DNA of 64,000 bases from Lachnospiraceae bacterium (GTDB lineage: Bacteria > Bacillota > Clostridia > Lachnospirales > Lachnospiraceae), in assembly GCA_017622875.1 (NCBI GenBank), contig JAGAQG010000008.1, positions 1-64,000 of the forward strand. The letters are read 5' to 3'. The notes below the pieces were generated by a model. That model was not told where the DNA came from. It did not search any database and saw only the letters and a list, made by a program, of their open reading frames with translations. Positions 42,543-51,684 of this stretch are shown here, in pieces. The stretch's first letter is position 1, and each line of letters starts with the position of its first letter. A program made the position numbers and the translations under genes.

Positions 42543-44075
42543 TCAGACAAATTCCCTCATATTCAATAATGTTTCATAAATATCAATCTTTCCCCATCCA
42601 AACTCCGTATTGGGATATTTTCTTGCATCCCTTTTGGCTCCTCTTATTAGATAATTTTTAATCTGAACCCCGGTATATTCATGGTTATACTCCATCATCA
42701 AAACTGCCACCCCGGCCGACAACGCTGCTGCTACAGAAGTTCCGCTTCTTGCAGTATAGAGTCCGCCCCGAATCGGACCTCTGACGCTGACTCCTGGTGC
42801 TGCCAAATCCGGTTTCACCATTCCGTCTCTCGTAAAGCCTCTGGAGGAATCCAGATAAACGCCTTCTGTCTCTGTAGAATACGCAGAGATTGTCATACTT
42901 TGACTTCCATTTCCAGGTTCTGTAATCGTTGTTTCCGGATCAGGTTTTAAAAACACTGCTTCTCCCTGAATAAATGGGGTAATTGGCATCCACAGATCAA
43001 AGCGGCCCCCGTAAACCTCTTCCTGAAAAATTCGCAGTTTCCAGATTCCGTCGGCTGGTTTTTCCATAAAAATACGAATAAGTGTCGCTCCTGTCACTGC
43101 CTCCACCCGTTCATAAATAACATAAATTTTTGTCTGTTCAAATATAAAGGACAAAGCTTCCCGCAAATAAGTCCTCGTAGGCAATTTTTCCACCACTTCT
43201 CCTGTAGGAGATACAAATCCAATTCCATACAGGTCTGGCACATCAGCCCAAAACTCTATATAGAGCCCCTCTTTTACCCCGGCAATCCTAACCTCCACAT
43301 CCTGATATAGAATCCCTTCATAAGACCGGCTTTTAAAATGATGGGCTGCATTTCCTTCATTTCCGCCTGCTACCACCACCGCACGTCCCGGCTGCAGTGA
43401 TATCAGATCCAGATAACCATTAAAATCTCCTCTGCCATTATGATCTCCTCTGCTGGAAGATATCCCAAAATACAAGACCATATCCCTATCTCTTTCCTGT
43501 GCAAAGGAAATCATAAAATCTGTGGCGGCGATCAGATCATCTTCCGTATAAGCAGGAGTTTCCTCCTCTACAAACCAGAATTTTTTCAAACATTTGTCTG
43601 CCTGCCGCAATTTCACCACAAGGATCTCCGCATTCGGTGCAATTCCTGTGAATTCTTCCTCTTCTTCTACATTTCCTACTGCAAGTCCTGTCATAAAGGT
43701 TCCATGACCAATCTCATCTGTCACCGGTAAAATTTCCAAAGGATTTTCATTTTTTAATGCTTCATTAATCTCCTCTTGCAAATATAATTTTCCAAAAGAA
43801 ACTCCCGATGCAGGGGCATCCTCTGCGCTCTGATCCCAGATTGCCAAAATACGGCTCCTTCCGTCTCCAAAGCGAAAGACTGGATGAGTATAATCAATTC
43901 CTGTATCTGCAATCCCAAAAATAATTCCACGCCCCGTCAAATTCAAATAGGGCTGACGTCTCAGCTTTAAGACCCCCATCTCTTCTGCCGCGATCAGATC
44001 AGAAAGACCATACAGCTTCTGATTCAAATAGATTTCATATTGTTCCGAAAAAGGTGTCACGTTGCATTCCGGCAT
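42543..44075 (-). CDS. Subtilisin-like S8 peptidase (Csp-like)
   Basis: 510-aa subtilase of the clostridial Csp type, proteases linked to spore germination or intracellular processing. All three catalytic residues are present: Asp57 in IADTGIDYTH, His in EIGHGTFMTG, and Ser in RSGTSVAAAL. A large insert of about 200 residues lies between the His and Ser regions, as in CspB. No signal peptide. The ATG at 44075 is preceded by AAGAGG; an upstream ATG at 44114 lies inside the preceding terminator and is rejected. Whether it works in germination is inference. Confidence 0.9.
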   Translation of the reverse strand: MPECNVTPFSEQYEIYLNQKLYGLSDLIAAEEMGVLKLRRQPYLNLTGRGIIFGIADTGIDYTHPVFRFGDGRSRILAIWDQSAEDAPASGVSFGKLYLQEEINEALKNENPLEILPVTDEIGHGTFMTGLAVGNVEEEEEFTGIAPNAEILVVKLRQADKCLKKFWFVEEETPAYTEDDLIAATDFMISFAQERDRDMVLYFGISSSRGDHNGRGDFNGYLDLISLQPGRAVVVAGGNEGNAAHHFKSRSYEGILYQDVEVRIAGVKEGLYIEFWADVPDLYGIGFVSPTGEVVEKLPTRTYLREALSFIFEQTKIYVIYERVEAVTGATLIRIFMEKPADGIWKLRIFQEEVYGGRFDLWMPITPFIQGEAVFLKPDPETTITEPGNGSQSMTISAYSTETEGVYLDSSRGFTRDGMVKPDLAAPGVSVRGPIRGGLYTARSGTSVAAALSAGVAVLMMEYNHEYTGVQIKNYLIRGAKRDARKYPNTEFGWGKIDIYETLLNMREFV

Positions 44076-44096
44076 AAAAAACCTCTTTTTAATTAA

Positions 44097-44136
44097 AATA
44101 CGCTCATAGAACATTTCAGTTCCACGAGCGTATTTA
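44097..44136 (-). terminator. Terminator of the glucose-type IIA gene
   Basis: Inverted repeat AATACGCTC/GAGCGTATT (44097-44105 and 44126-44134) with an inner GAAC/GTTC pair, followed by TTTT on the minus strand. Confidence 0.8.
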
Positions 44137-44147
44137 AACCTTTAATT

Positions 44148-44684
<537 letters not shown>

Positions 44685-44769
44685 TTAGTAACAAATTACA
44701 ATCTTATTATATCGTTTATCCCATTGAATAGGAAGTCTGAAAATTCACTCTCATCTTTTTAATAATAAA

Positions 44770-44812
44770 AAGTGCTGTCACACTCTTTTTAATAGTGTAA
44801 CAGCACTTCTGA
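44770..44812 (-). terminator. Terminator of the GNAT-MurQ-PTS operon
   Basis: Inverted repeat AAGTGCTGT-c-ACAC / GTGT-a-ACAGCACTT with T5 on the minus strand. Confidence 0.9.
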
Positions 44813-44825
44813 CGTTATTCTCTTA

Positions 44826-45209
44826 TTATGGAAATTGCATCACAGATTCTTTTGTAGTTTCTACTGCGCGGAAAGCCAGATCCTTTGCTGTCCCTGTTCC
44901 TTCCATCGCCATTTCCATATAGGCCATTTGATTAATACCTACAACGGTCTGATATTTTTCCGGATTTGCAGCTGTTCTTATTGCAGATACCTGAAATGGA
45001 GTTGCCCCTGGAAGATCACAACAAAACAAAACTTCTTCATCCTTCATCTGTTCCAGCATCTTATCCAGATTATCTTCAAGCTCTGTTCTTTCCTGACTCA
45101 ATGCAAAATTTAAAAAATGCATATTTTCAGGAACGCCAACAACCATCTCTAAATTTGTCCGAATCCCATCTGCATAACCGCCATGTCCAATTACAATAAT
45201 CTCTGCCAT
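44826..45209 (-). CDS. PTS mannose-family IIA component (system 3)
   Basis: 127-aa phosphocarrier with the active His in VIGHGGYADGI (residue 9) and the second loop CCDLPGATPFQV. Last gene of the operon and partner of the IIB, IIC and IID upstream. AAGGAAGA precedes the ATG. Similar in layout to AgaF-type IIA proteins. Confidence 0.93.
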   Translation of the reverse strand: MAEIIVIGHGGYADGIRTNLEMVVGVPENMHFLNFALSQERTELEDNLDKMLEQMKDEEVLFCCDLPGATPFQVSAIRTAANPEKYQTVVGINQMAYMEMAMEGTGTAKDLAFRAVETTKESVMQFP

Positions 45210-45222
45210 TTCTCATCTTCCT

Positions 45223-46089
45223 TTATGCGTATACACCAAATGCATATCCGACTGCTGTAAGGATTGCTGCTAATACAAGGATTAATCCCATCAGTTTCAT
45301 TGGAGACCATTTTTTCTTTGTATATAAATGATAAACAACTAAAGTCAATCCAAGCGGAAGAATCTTAGGGAAAATAGCATTTAACATATTATCCGCATTA
45401 AATAATACCTGTGCTTCTAATGTTGTCTGTGTTGTTGCATCATAAACGTCTTTTACAATCTGGATTGGCAAGGACATACTTACATAGGAAGCTGTCAACG
45501 CACCAACAACAAGAAGTCCCATTACAGTCATTGTATCCGTCAATTTATCAAGTTTTCCATTTGCCATAAATGTCTGCATTCCATTCAGACCTGATTTGTA
45601 ACCAAATTTAAACAAATTCCAGCTGATGATACATGTACATAATGGATAAATTACCAGATAAAGGACTGCACCTACCCATGACATTGTCTCGTTTGCCTGT
45701 GAAATTGATAAACAGATTGTTAACAATATCGGAATAATGGTTGCAACCCATAAAGAATCACCAATTGCAGATGTCGGTCCAATTAATGCTGTTTTAACAC
45801 TGCTGATAATTTCAGGAGTACATTCGCCATTTGCATTTGCTTCTTCCATACCGCATACAATACCGTTACAAATAGATCCCACCTGTGCTTCGGTATTAAA
45901 TAATGTAATATGTCGTTTTAATGCTGCTGATTTTTCTTCTTTTGTATCATAAAGTTCGTCTACGACCGGTGCCATTGCCTGACCAAAAGCCATACCGAGC
46001 ATACTCTCTGCCTGCTGTGAGCATCCGTTCCAGAAGAACCAGTTCCAGAAGGATTTTTTCAAAGTTTTTTCACTGATTTTCTTTGCCAT
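45223..46089 (-). CDS. PTS mannose-family IID component (system 3)
   Basis: 288-aa membrane subunit, more divergent than systems 1 and 2. The family motif near the N-terminus is WFFWNGCSQQAESMLGMAFGQAM, in place of SFNYERMQ. IGPTSAIGDSLWVATIIPI corresponds to the GDAIFWF region. Several C-terminal helices end at VGYAFGVYA. It starts three bases after the IIC stop. The altered N-terminal motif suggests a different sugar from the other two systems. Confidence 0.9.
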   Translation of the reverse strand: MAKKISEKTLKKSFWNWFFWNGCSQQAESMLGMAFGQAMAPVVDELYDTKEEKSAALKRHITLFNTEAQVGSICNGIVCGMEEANANGECTPEIISSVKTALIGPTSAIGDSLWVATIIPILLTICLSISQANETMSWVGAVLYLVIYPLCTCIISWNLFKFGYKSGLNGMQTFMANGKLDKLTDTMTVMGLLVVGALTASYVSMSLPIQIVKDVYDATTQTTLEAQVLFNADNMLNAIFPKILPLGLTLVVYHLYTKKKWSPMKLMGLILVLAAILTAVGYAFGVYA

Positions 46090-46092
46090 GAC

Positions 46093-46875
46093 TTATTCCT
46101 CCACTTTCACTTTATCAACTACTACAAAATAGAGAACTGCTGTTAATACTGCTACAACTGCCACTCCCATCATGCTCAAACCGAAATAAGTTACTAAAAT
46201 AAATCCGATTAAGAAAATTGCAATGTGGTATTTTTTCTTTAACAGGAAGGAAAGGATGATACCCATTCCAAGTGCTGCCATCATGCCGCCGAATACGCCT
46301 AACATTGTTGTAATCCATCCTGGAATCAGACTAGCAAAATCAGCCTGTGCAGAAGCTGCTGTCATAGAAGTTAAAACGATTACTGCTGGAATAAAACGGC
46401 ACACAAAACCGATCAACTGACCTCCAACAAGGTTTGGAATATACATTTTCTTTGTTTCGCCTGCTTCTGCATATTTGTTTGCAATACGGTTTAATGGAAG
46501 ATTTAAAGCATAAGAAACATTCCACATCAGCTGTCCTACAAGACCTCCGATACCAGCAAACACAACAGCAAGACCAATAATTTCTGTCGTACCCATTCCT
46601 TTACCAAAAACAAGTGCACCTGCCGTTCCAATATATGTAGCATAAGATAAATCCCATGCAACAGCACCACCAGGTGTTACATTTCCCATATACATAATCT
46701 GTAATGGAATACCAACCATCATTGCAGTCGGTACATCCCCCATAATCAGACCTACAACAAATGATGCAACCAATGGTCTTCCGAGAGTATACCATCCAAT
46801 CGTATTTCCAACGATAGATCCAATCGCTCCCAGGTAAATAAATAATGCAATCAAGATAATCTGAACCGTACTCAT
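46093..46875 (-). CDS. PTS mannose-family IIC component (system 3)
   Basis: 260-aa sugar-translocating subunit with about seven hydrophobic segments. WYTLGRPLVASFVVGLIMGDVPTAMMVGIPLQ and NVTPGGAVAWDLSYATYIG match the IIC pattern, though the usual QPPN is replaced. The ATG at 46875 follows AAGGAGAG; the longer upstream frame overlaps the IIB gene and has no ribosome binding site. Confidence 0.92.
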   Translation of the reverse strand: MSTVQIILIALFIYLGAIGSIVGNTIGWYTLGRPLVASFVVGLIMGDVPTAMMVGIPLQIMYMGNVTPGGAVAWDLSYATYIGTAGALVFGKGMGTTEIIGLAVVFAGIGGLVGQLMWNVSYALNLPLNRIANKYAEAGETKKMYIPNLVGGQLIGFVCRFIPAVIVLTSMTAASAQADFASLIPGWITTMLGVFGGMMAALGMGIILSFLLKKKYHIAIFLIGFILVTYFGLSMMGVAVVAVLTAVLYFVVVDKVKVEE

Positions 46876-46901
46876 TTTTTTCTCTCCTTTTCTTATGAAT
46901 T

Positions 46902-47390
46902 TTAAATGGTTTCCTTGAATGCTTTCCAAGTCACTTTCGTGGCATTCGGCAACTGATGAAATACAATATCAATTCCAGTATTTGCCAAATCGTCTAAAAT
47001 CTTCACATCTGAATCGCTCAGATAAAAAATTCCTGTAGCACCGCTCACTTTATGAATTGTGTCATCCCGCTTGGCAATATTTCCCAAAATCAGCTGTTCA
47101 CAATTTTTGATATTTTCTGCAATCTCTGCAAGTTTTTCAGGAAACTTTACAATTACCAACCGATTTTTATCACTGCTCTGCTTTAATAATTCGTTTGCTT
47201 CTGCTGTTGTAACAATATTGGTTTTGTAATTCTTTGGAACACCCATTGTCAAAATAGACTTCAGCATTGGATTCTGTGCACTCACATCATCAATTGCTAT
47301 AATTTCTTCAATACCAAGTGTCGGACACCATGCCACAATTGTCTGACCGTGAATCAGACGATCATCTACGCGTACATATACTTTTCCCAT
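46902..47390 (-). CDS. PTS mannose-family IIB component (system 3)
   Basis: 162-aa cytoplasmic phosphocarrier with the phosphorylated His in RVDDRLIHGQTIVAW. Full length, AAGGAGG upstream. It follows murQ by 21 bases in the GntR-controlled operon, linking transport of the sugar to the etherase step. Confidence 0.93.
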   Translation of the reverse strand: MGKVYVRVDDRLIHGQTIVAWCPTLGIEEIIAIDDVSAQNPMLKSILTMGVPKNYKTNIVTTAEANELLKQSSDKNRLVIVKFPEKLAEIAENIKNCEQLILGNIAKRDDTIHKVSGATGIFYLSDSDVKILDDLANTGIDIVFHQLPNATKVTWKAFKETI

Positions 47391-47411
47391 GGTTCTCCTC
47401 CTTTCTTTACT

Positions 47412-48326
47412 TTATTTTTTTGAAGGGCTCACACATTTTCTGACAAACCCTTTATTTTTTTTAAGCAGCTCAATTGCTTCTTTTCTGCTTGTTCCGGTCA
47501 GTATCATAACAATTGCTTCTTTTGTAGAATACTGTGTCTCTTCCAGAACCTGCTCAGCCGTTTCATAATCACACTGTGTACTCTGCATTACAATTCGTTT
47601 TGCACGTTCCACCAGCTTTAAGTTGGTTGCCTTCATATCAACCATCAGATTCCCATATACTTTTCCAATTCCCACCATGGACGCAGTGGAAATCATATTA
47701 CAAATTAATTTTTGACAGGTTCCTGATTTCAATCTTGTGGACCCTGTTAAAATTTCAGGCCCTGCATCCACTTCAATAGCAATTTCAGAATACTGAGAAA
47801 TCTTTGCATTTTTATTGCAGCTGATACTAACAGTTGCTGCTTCAACTGACTTTGCATATTCCAATGCGCCTATACAATACGGAGTTCTTCCTGATGCTGC
47901 AATAGCACAAACTACGTCATTTTTGGCAAGCTGTAATTCCGCCAAATCCTTCTGTGCAAGCTCTTTCGAGTCCTCAGCTCCCTCTACTGCCTTCACAAAA
48001 GCTCCATTTCCACCTGCAATGATCGCCTGTACTTCATCTGTTGTAGAAAATGTCGGAACACATTCAACTGCATCCATGATTCCAATTCTTCCACTTGTTC
48101 CAGCTCCTACGTAAATCAGTCTGCCGCCGGCATTCAAAGAACAGATCACCTGTTCCACCGCTTTCTCAATCTGAGGAAGTGCTTCTTCCACCGCAGAAAT
48201 AACCCGATGATCTTCCTCATTCATAATACGAAGAATCTCTTTTGTTGATAAAAGGTCCAGATCCATTGTCTTTGGGTTTCTTGTTTCAGTACCCAAGTGA
48301 CTGATATTTACTTTTACTTCGCTCAT
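47412..48326 (-). CDS. murQ: N-acetylmuramic acid 6-phosphate etherase
   Basis: Cleaves the lactyl ether of MurNAc-6-phosphate to give GlcNAc-6-phosphate and lactate. SIS-domain features: GGRLIYVGAGTSGRIGIMDAVECVPTFST (about residues 50-78), CAIAASGRTPYCIGAL, and the catalytic Glu region. The ATG at 48326 follows the end of the PIG-L gene by five bases with a weak ribosome binding site, so translation is probably coupled. 304 aa, as expected. Being next to a mannose-type PTS is unusual; MurP transporters are glucose-type. Confidence 0.94.
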   Translation of the reverse strand: MSEVKVNISHLGTETRNPKTMDLDLLSTKEILRIMNEEDHRVISAVEEALPQIEKAVEQVICSLNAGGRLIYVGAGTSGRIGIMDAVECVPTFSTTDEVQAIIAGGNGAFVKAVEGAEDSKELAQKDLAELQLAKNDVVCAIAASGRTPYCIGALEYAKSVEAATVSISCNKNAKISQYSEIAIEVDAGPEILTGSTRLKSGTCQKLICNMISTASMVGIGKVYGNLMVDMKATNLKLVERAKRIVMQSTQCDYETAEQVLEETQYSTKEAIVMILTGTSRKEAIELLKKNKGFVRKCVSPSKK

Positions 48327-48331
48327 ATGAT

Positions 48332-49012
48332 TTACCAAAGGTCATTTTCAATCAGGCTTGCATACATGTAATTTACAGTAAATCCATTGCTGCCGCATTC
48401 GATCTGACGTACCTTTCCGTTCGTTGTATAATATGGAATATATGGGAAATCATTAATTTCTCCATTGAACACCTGATATTCTTTTAATCCTGCAAACCAC
48501 TGTTCTTTTTCTTCCTCGTTTAATACAAAGTATGCCTGTGGAATAAATCCCACAAGATCTTCAAAAGTTTCTCCATAAACAAGACGAATTGGATTTCCCT
48601 TTCTTCTCAACCTCTTCACTGCAGTTGTTACAGCATCGTGAGTATTAATATGTCTTGGGTGCATAGATCCTCTCCAATGTGTAATTACAAGATCTACTTT
48701 CTCATCCATAAAATATTTTTCCAGTCTGTCAGCAAACTCTTCTGTAGAAGGCATATTGCTTGAAACATATCCAAGCCAAATAGTATCTCCACCAAGTGCT
48801 TTTGCCGCTCTTTGATTCTGATCCAATAACGACTGCAAATAAGCAGCCTTTGCCTCTTCTGTCGCATTCGGATCTTCCAGTCTTCCCTGTGTTACATGAA
48901 TAAAAGTACAATGTGCTCCTTCTTTTGCATATTTAAGCATCAAAGGGCCTCCCATCAATTCTGCATCAAGAGAATGTGCTCCAATGCTGACAATACGTTT
49001 TAACGCACTCAT
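48332..49012 (-). CDS. PIG-L/LmbE-family protein with altered active site
   Basis: 226-aa protein of the zinc-dependent N-acetyl-sugar deacetylase fold. The family motif AHPDD appears as AHSLD (residues 12-16): zinc ligands His13 and Asp16 are kept, but the catalytic-base Asp is Leu15. The third ligand region WRGSMHPRHINTHDAV is present. It may bind zinc yet work by another mechanism, or be a different hydrolase. It is encoded between a tandem GNAT protein and MurQ. AGGAG precedes the ATG. Confidence 0.85.
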   Translation of the reverse strand: MSALKRIVSIGAHSLDAELMGGPLMLKYAKEGAHCTFIHVTQGRLEDPNATEEAKAAYLQSLLDQNQRAAKALGGDTIWLGYVSSNMPSTEEFADRLEKYFMDEKVDLVITHWRGSMHPRHINTHDAVTTAVKRLRRKGNPIRLVYGETFEDLVGFIPQAYFVLNEEEKEQWFAGLKEYQVFNGEINDFPYIPYYTTNGKVRQIECGSNGFTVNYMYASLIENDLW

Positions 49013-49024
49013 TCCAATTTTCTC

Positions 49025-49969
49025 CTATTCTTCAAAGAATTTTTTGTAAGATGTAAAGCTTCGGAATACATGAATTCCATGTCTCTCATAATAACGACGT
49101 CCCGGATCATCTGTAGAAACAAAATACATATGATAAATTCCTCTTTTAGCCATTTCGAACTGGGCAAAGTCAAGAAGAATACTTCCAAGACCTTCATTTC
49201 TCATGCCGGAATCAATTCCTATTGGTCCAAATCTGGATGGATTTCCATCAATCATACGCATACAGAATCCGCAGATTTTTCCTTCCGGACTAAGCACTAA
49301 TAAAATCAGATCTTCTGCTGTCCCATTTTGCATTGCAATCAGCGCATTACGTTTCCATCCACCGCCAAACTGATTTTTATTAAACTCTAAAAGCTCTAAT
49401 GCATAGTCATAGGTAAAATTAATAAAGCGGAATCCTTTTTTCTCTGCTGCTTCCATTTTGGCTTTTGCTTCCGGGCTCATCTGGTAACCGTGCAAATCCT
49501 TACACATAGAATAATCTTTCTTTCCGGCCACATATCCAAGCTTTTCAAAAAATGCTTTTGCTTCCGGATAATTTTCTTCATCCACCCCTGGAAAGAAATA
49601 GCTCGGGCTGTATGCACTTAATGTGATATTTTTGGCACCGGCTGCTTTCATATCATCTTCCGCGCGTTTTACCAGCGCTGTGCCAATTCCTTTTCTCTGA
49701 TGCTCCTTTGCAACAAACATGGCAACAATCCAGCCTCTGTCAGGCTCCAATCCTCGTTCCATGTACGGGAACTTTCTTCTCATACCAAGGCAGAACCCAA
49801 CTGGTTTTTCCTCTTCCAAAGCAACGTAGCAAAGAGCCGGATCAAAATTGTCATCAAATAATGCCTGTTTTCTGAATTTCTGGATTGTAATCGGGTCTGC
49901 AAGCATCGTTTGATTCCACAATTCTACGACTTCTTTCTCATACTTTTGCTCATAGTTAACAATAATCAT
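49025..49969 (-). CDS. Tandem GNAT-domain N-acetyltransferase
   Basis: 314-aa protein with two GNAT folds. The first (about residues 1-155) has the acetyl-CoA loop VAKEHQRKGIGTALV. The second (about 175-314) has IDSGMRNEGLGSILL and ends YYERHGIHVFRSFTSYKK. Probably one half is catalytic; the acceptor is unknown, with an amino sugar or peptide-linked sugar being likely from the operon. First gene of the operon, with GGGAGG upstream and the GntR operator in its promoter. Confidence 0.88.
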   Translation of the reverse strand: MIIVNYEQKYEKEVVELWNQTMLADPITIQKFRKQALFDDNFDPALCYVALEEEKPVGFCLGMRRKFPYMERGLEPDRGWIVAMFVAKEHQRKGIGTALVKRAEDDMKAAGAKNITLSAYSPSYFFPGVDEENYPEAKAFFEKLGYVAGKKDYSMCKDLHGYQMSPEAKAKMEAAEKKGFRFINFTYDYALELLEFNKNQFGGGWKRNALIAMQNGTAEDLILLVLSPEGKICGFCMRMIDGNPSRFGPIGIDSGMRNEGLGSILLDFAQFEMAKRGIYHMYFVSTDDPGRRYYERHGIHVFRSFTSYKKFFEE

Positions 49970-49983
49970 ATCGCACCTCCCTA

Positions 49984-49999
49984 CTTAATATGTTAACAT
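49984..49999. promoter_or_regulatory. GntR operator, copy 1
   Basis: CTTAATATGTTAACAT, identical to the copy at 50836-50851. It lies just downstream of the -10 of the GNAT-MurQ-PTS operon. Confidence 0.75.
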
Positions 50000-50029
50000 G
50001 TTATATTTTTTAATTAGATTATATGTCAA
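50000..50029 (-). promoter_or_regulatory. Promoter of the GNAT-MurQ-PTS operon
   Basis: Minus-strand TTGACA (50024-50029), 18-bp spacer, TATAAC (50000-50005). Confidence 0.65.
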
Positions 50030-50059
50030 CTAGGTACGGTTTGCAATATAAAAAATAAA

Positions 50060-50095
50060 AAAGGCAAAGTCACCAAATCAGCGACTTTGCCTTTG
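50060..50095 (-). terminator. Terminator of the gntR-type gene
   Basis: Perfect 12-bp inverted repeat AAAGGCAAAGTC/GACTTTGCCTTT followed on the minus strand by a T-rich stretch. Confidence 0.9.
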
Positions 50096-50105
50096 TATAA
50101 TTTAA

Positions 50106-50819
50106 CTAAATTTTAATCGTAACTGTAACTGAATACCATTCTTTATGAAAATAAGTCTCAGAATACTCGACTATTTTATCTTCATCGTTATATCCCACAC
50201 GCTTTACAAAGAAAGCGGCTTCCCCTTTTTGCATTCCCATAAGCTCTGCAATATGAGCATCCTTAACATTACGTACAGAATAGTTCTCCGTTGCCCAGGT
50301 AGGTTTCATCCCTATATTCTCTAACGTTTTATAAAATGATTTACACTCATATATCTCTTGCGCCTGCTGCAGGCTTAAGACTCTGCTGTCTATATAGGAT
50401 ATATGATACGCAACCGGTTCTTCATTTGCCAGGCGAACTCTCTTGATTCTGATGACAGACTGGCCTTCTGGAATGTCCAGAATCTTAGAAATTTTTTTAT
50501 CAATTATTTCTTCCACTGCATCCACATGAAGATCAATGACATACTTTTGCTCCAGAAGCTCTTCACTAAAGCTTAATGATGTCAATGCTCTTATCATCTG
50601 CTTCTTGGCCACAAAGGTCCCCACGCCCTGAATGCCATATAGATATCCCTGATTAATCAAATCCGAAAATGCTTTACGGACAGTAATGGTAGATACACCG
50701 TATTTTTGTTTCAAAACTGATTCACTGTCAATTTTATCCCCCGGCTGCAGTCTTCCGTCCTTAATGGCTTCAATGATATCATCTTCTATTCTCTGGTATT
50801 TCACATCCCTTGCGCACAT
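50106..50819 (-). CDS. GntR-family regulator, HutC (UTRA) subfamily
   Basis: 237-aa regulator with a winged helix (residues about 5-75, SVLKQKYGVSTITVRKAFSDLINQGYLYG) and a C-terminal UTRA ligand domain (about 95-235). HutC-type regulators such as NagR bind phosphorylated amino sugars. The ATG at 50819 follows GAGGGGG; the longer frame reaches back over the promoter. Identical 16-bp sites in its own promoter and that of the following operon indicate autoregulation and control of MurQ-PTS. Confidence 0.92.
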   Translation of the reverse strand: MCARDVKYQRIEDDIIEAIKDGRLQPGDKIDSESVLKQKYGVSTITVRKAFSDLINQGYLYGIQGVGTFVAKKQMIRALTSLSFSEELLEQKYVIDLHVDAVEEIIDKKISKILDIPEGQSVIRIKRVRLANEEPVAYHISYIDSRVLSLQQAQEIYECKSFYKTLENIGMKPTWATENYSVRNVKDAHIAELMGMQKGEAAFFVKRVGYNDEDKIVEYSETYFHKEWYSVTVTIKI

Positions 50820-50835
50820 ATAATCCCCCTCTTCT

Positions 50836-50851
50836 CTTAATATGTTAACAT
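50836..50851. promoter_or_regulatory. GntR operator, copy 2
   Basis: CTTAATATGTTAACAT, identical to copy 1. It overlaps the -10 of the gntR-type gene's own promoter. Confidence 0.75.
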
Positions 50852-50869
50852 ACAACCCGTTTTTGTCAA
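50842..50869 (-). promoter_or_regulatory. Promoter of the gntR-type gene
   Basis: Minus-strand TTGACA (50864-50869), 16-bp spacer, TAACAT (50842-50847). Confidence 0.6.
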
Positions 50870-50928
50870 GATACTTTCCTTTTGGCAATCATACAGAAAT
50901 TATTGTATACGCAAATAAGTACTCATTT

Positions 50929-51675
50929 TTATACATACACAGACACCTCTGCGCAGATTTTTCCTTTTTTTGTTTCGTATTTTACACCCTCATAGACAAA
51001 CTTTCCAAAACCTCGAAAAGTTACCACATCGCCCTGCTTTAGCTGATAACTGTTATTCTCACATTGTCTGCCATTGACAAAAACCTTCTTCTCACGAAAC
51101 GCCAGGATGCTCTGGCTACGCGATAAATTGCACAGTTTTCCCAAAATCGCATCAATGCGTTCCGATGCGGCCGTCACTTCTTTTTTCTCCAGTGTTGGCT
51201 TTAAAATATCAGGCGCATTTTCCAACACAGTGCATCTCATGGAAGTATGCTTTACCTGCACCAGGTTTTCTGCAATATAAGACGCTATCTTCTCTGTGCA
51301 GAAAATATAGGCACGCTTTCCCTTAATCGCAATATCTCCCACAACTTCTCTCTCAATTCCAAGGTTCATAATTGCCCCTAGAAAGTCTCTGTGAGAAAAA
51401 TTATCTGCAAATTTTTCAATCAAAGGCTCTGCCTGAATACAACAAATTGGAAAGGGTTCCTCATATCCAAACATTTCCTCAGAACCGAACCGCAGCATCA
51501 GTCTCTCACAATTTTCTGTTCCCCCAAAAGCGGTAAACGGAATATAGGAAATCTCTTTGCGCATCTCATAAAACGCATTCATCTCCGCCATATTTAAGAA
51601 ATTTGTAAACACATACTGATTATTACGATAGGATTTTTCCGCTAACTCCGTCAGTCTTTTCTTCAAAAGCTCCAT
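50929..51675 (-). CDS. ylmH: YlmH-family S4-domain RNA-binding protein
   Basis: 248-aa protein with the YlmH N-terminal region (about 1-165) and a C-terminal S4 RNA-binding domain (SERIDAILGKLCNLSRSQSILAF, KVFVNGRQ, GDVVTFRGFGKF). YlmH homologues are ribosome-associated factors, classically encoded near divIVA and the cell-division cluster. Here it is the last gene after the ABC transporter pair. The initial methionine follows the ABC stop by nine bases. Confidence 0.88.
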   Translation of the reverse strand: MELLKKRLTELAEKSYRNNQYVFTNFLNMAEMNAFYEMRKEISYIPFTAFGGTENCERLMLRFGSEEMFGYEEPFPICCIQAEPLIEKFADNFSHRDFLGAIMNLGIEREVVGDIAIKGKRAYIFCTEKIASYIAENLVQVKHTSMRCTVLENAPDILKPTLEKKEVTAASERIDAILGKLCNLSRSQSILAFREKKVFVNGRQCENNSYQLKQGDVVTFRGFGKFVYEGVKYETKKGKICAEVSVYV

Positions 51676-51684
51676 AGACCTCTC

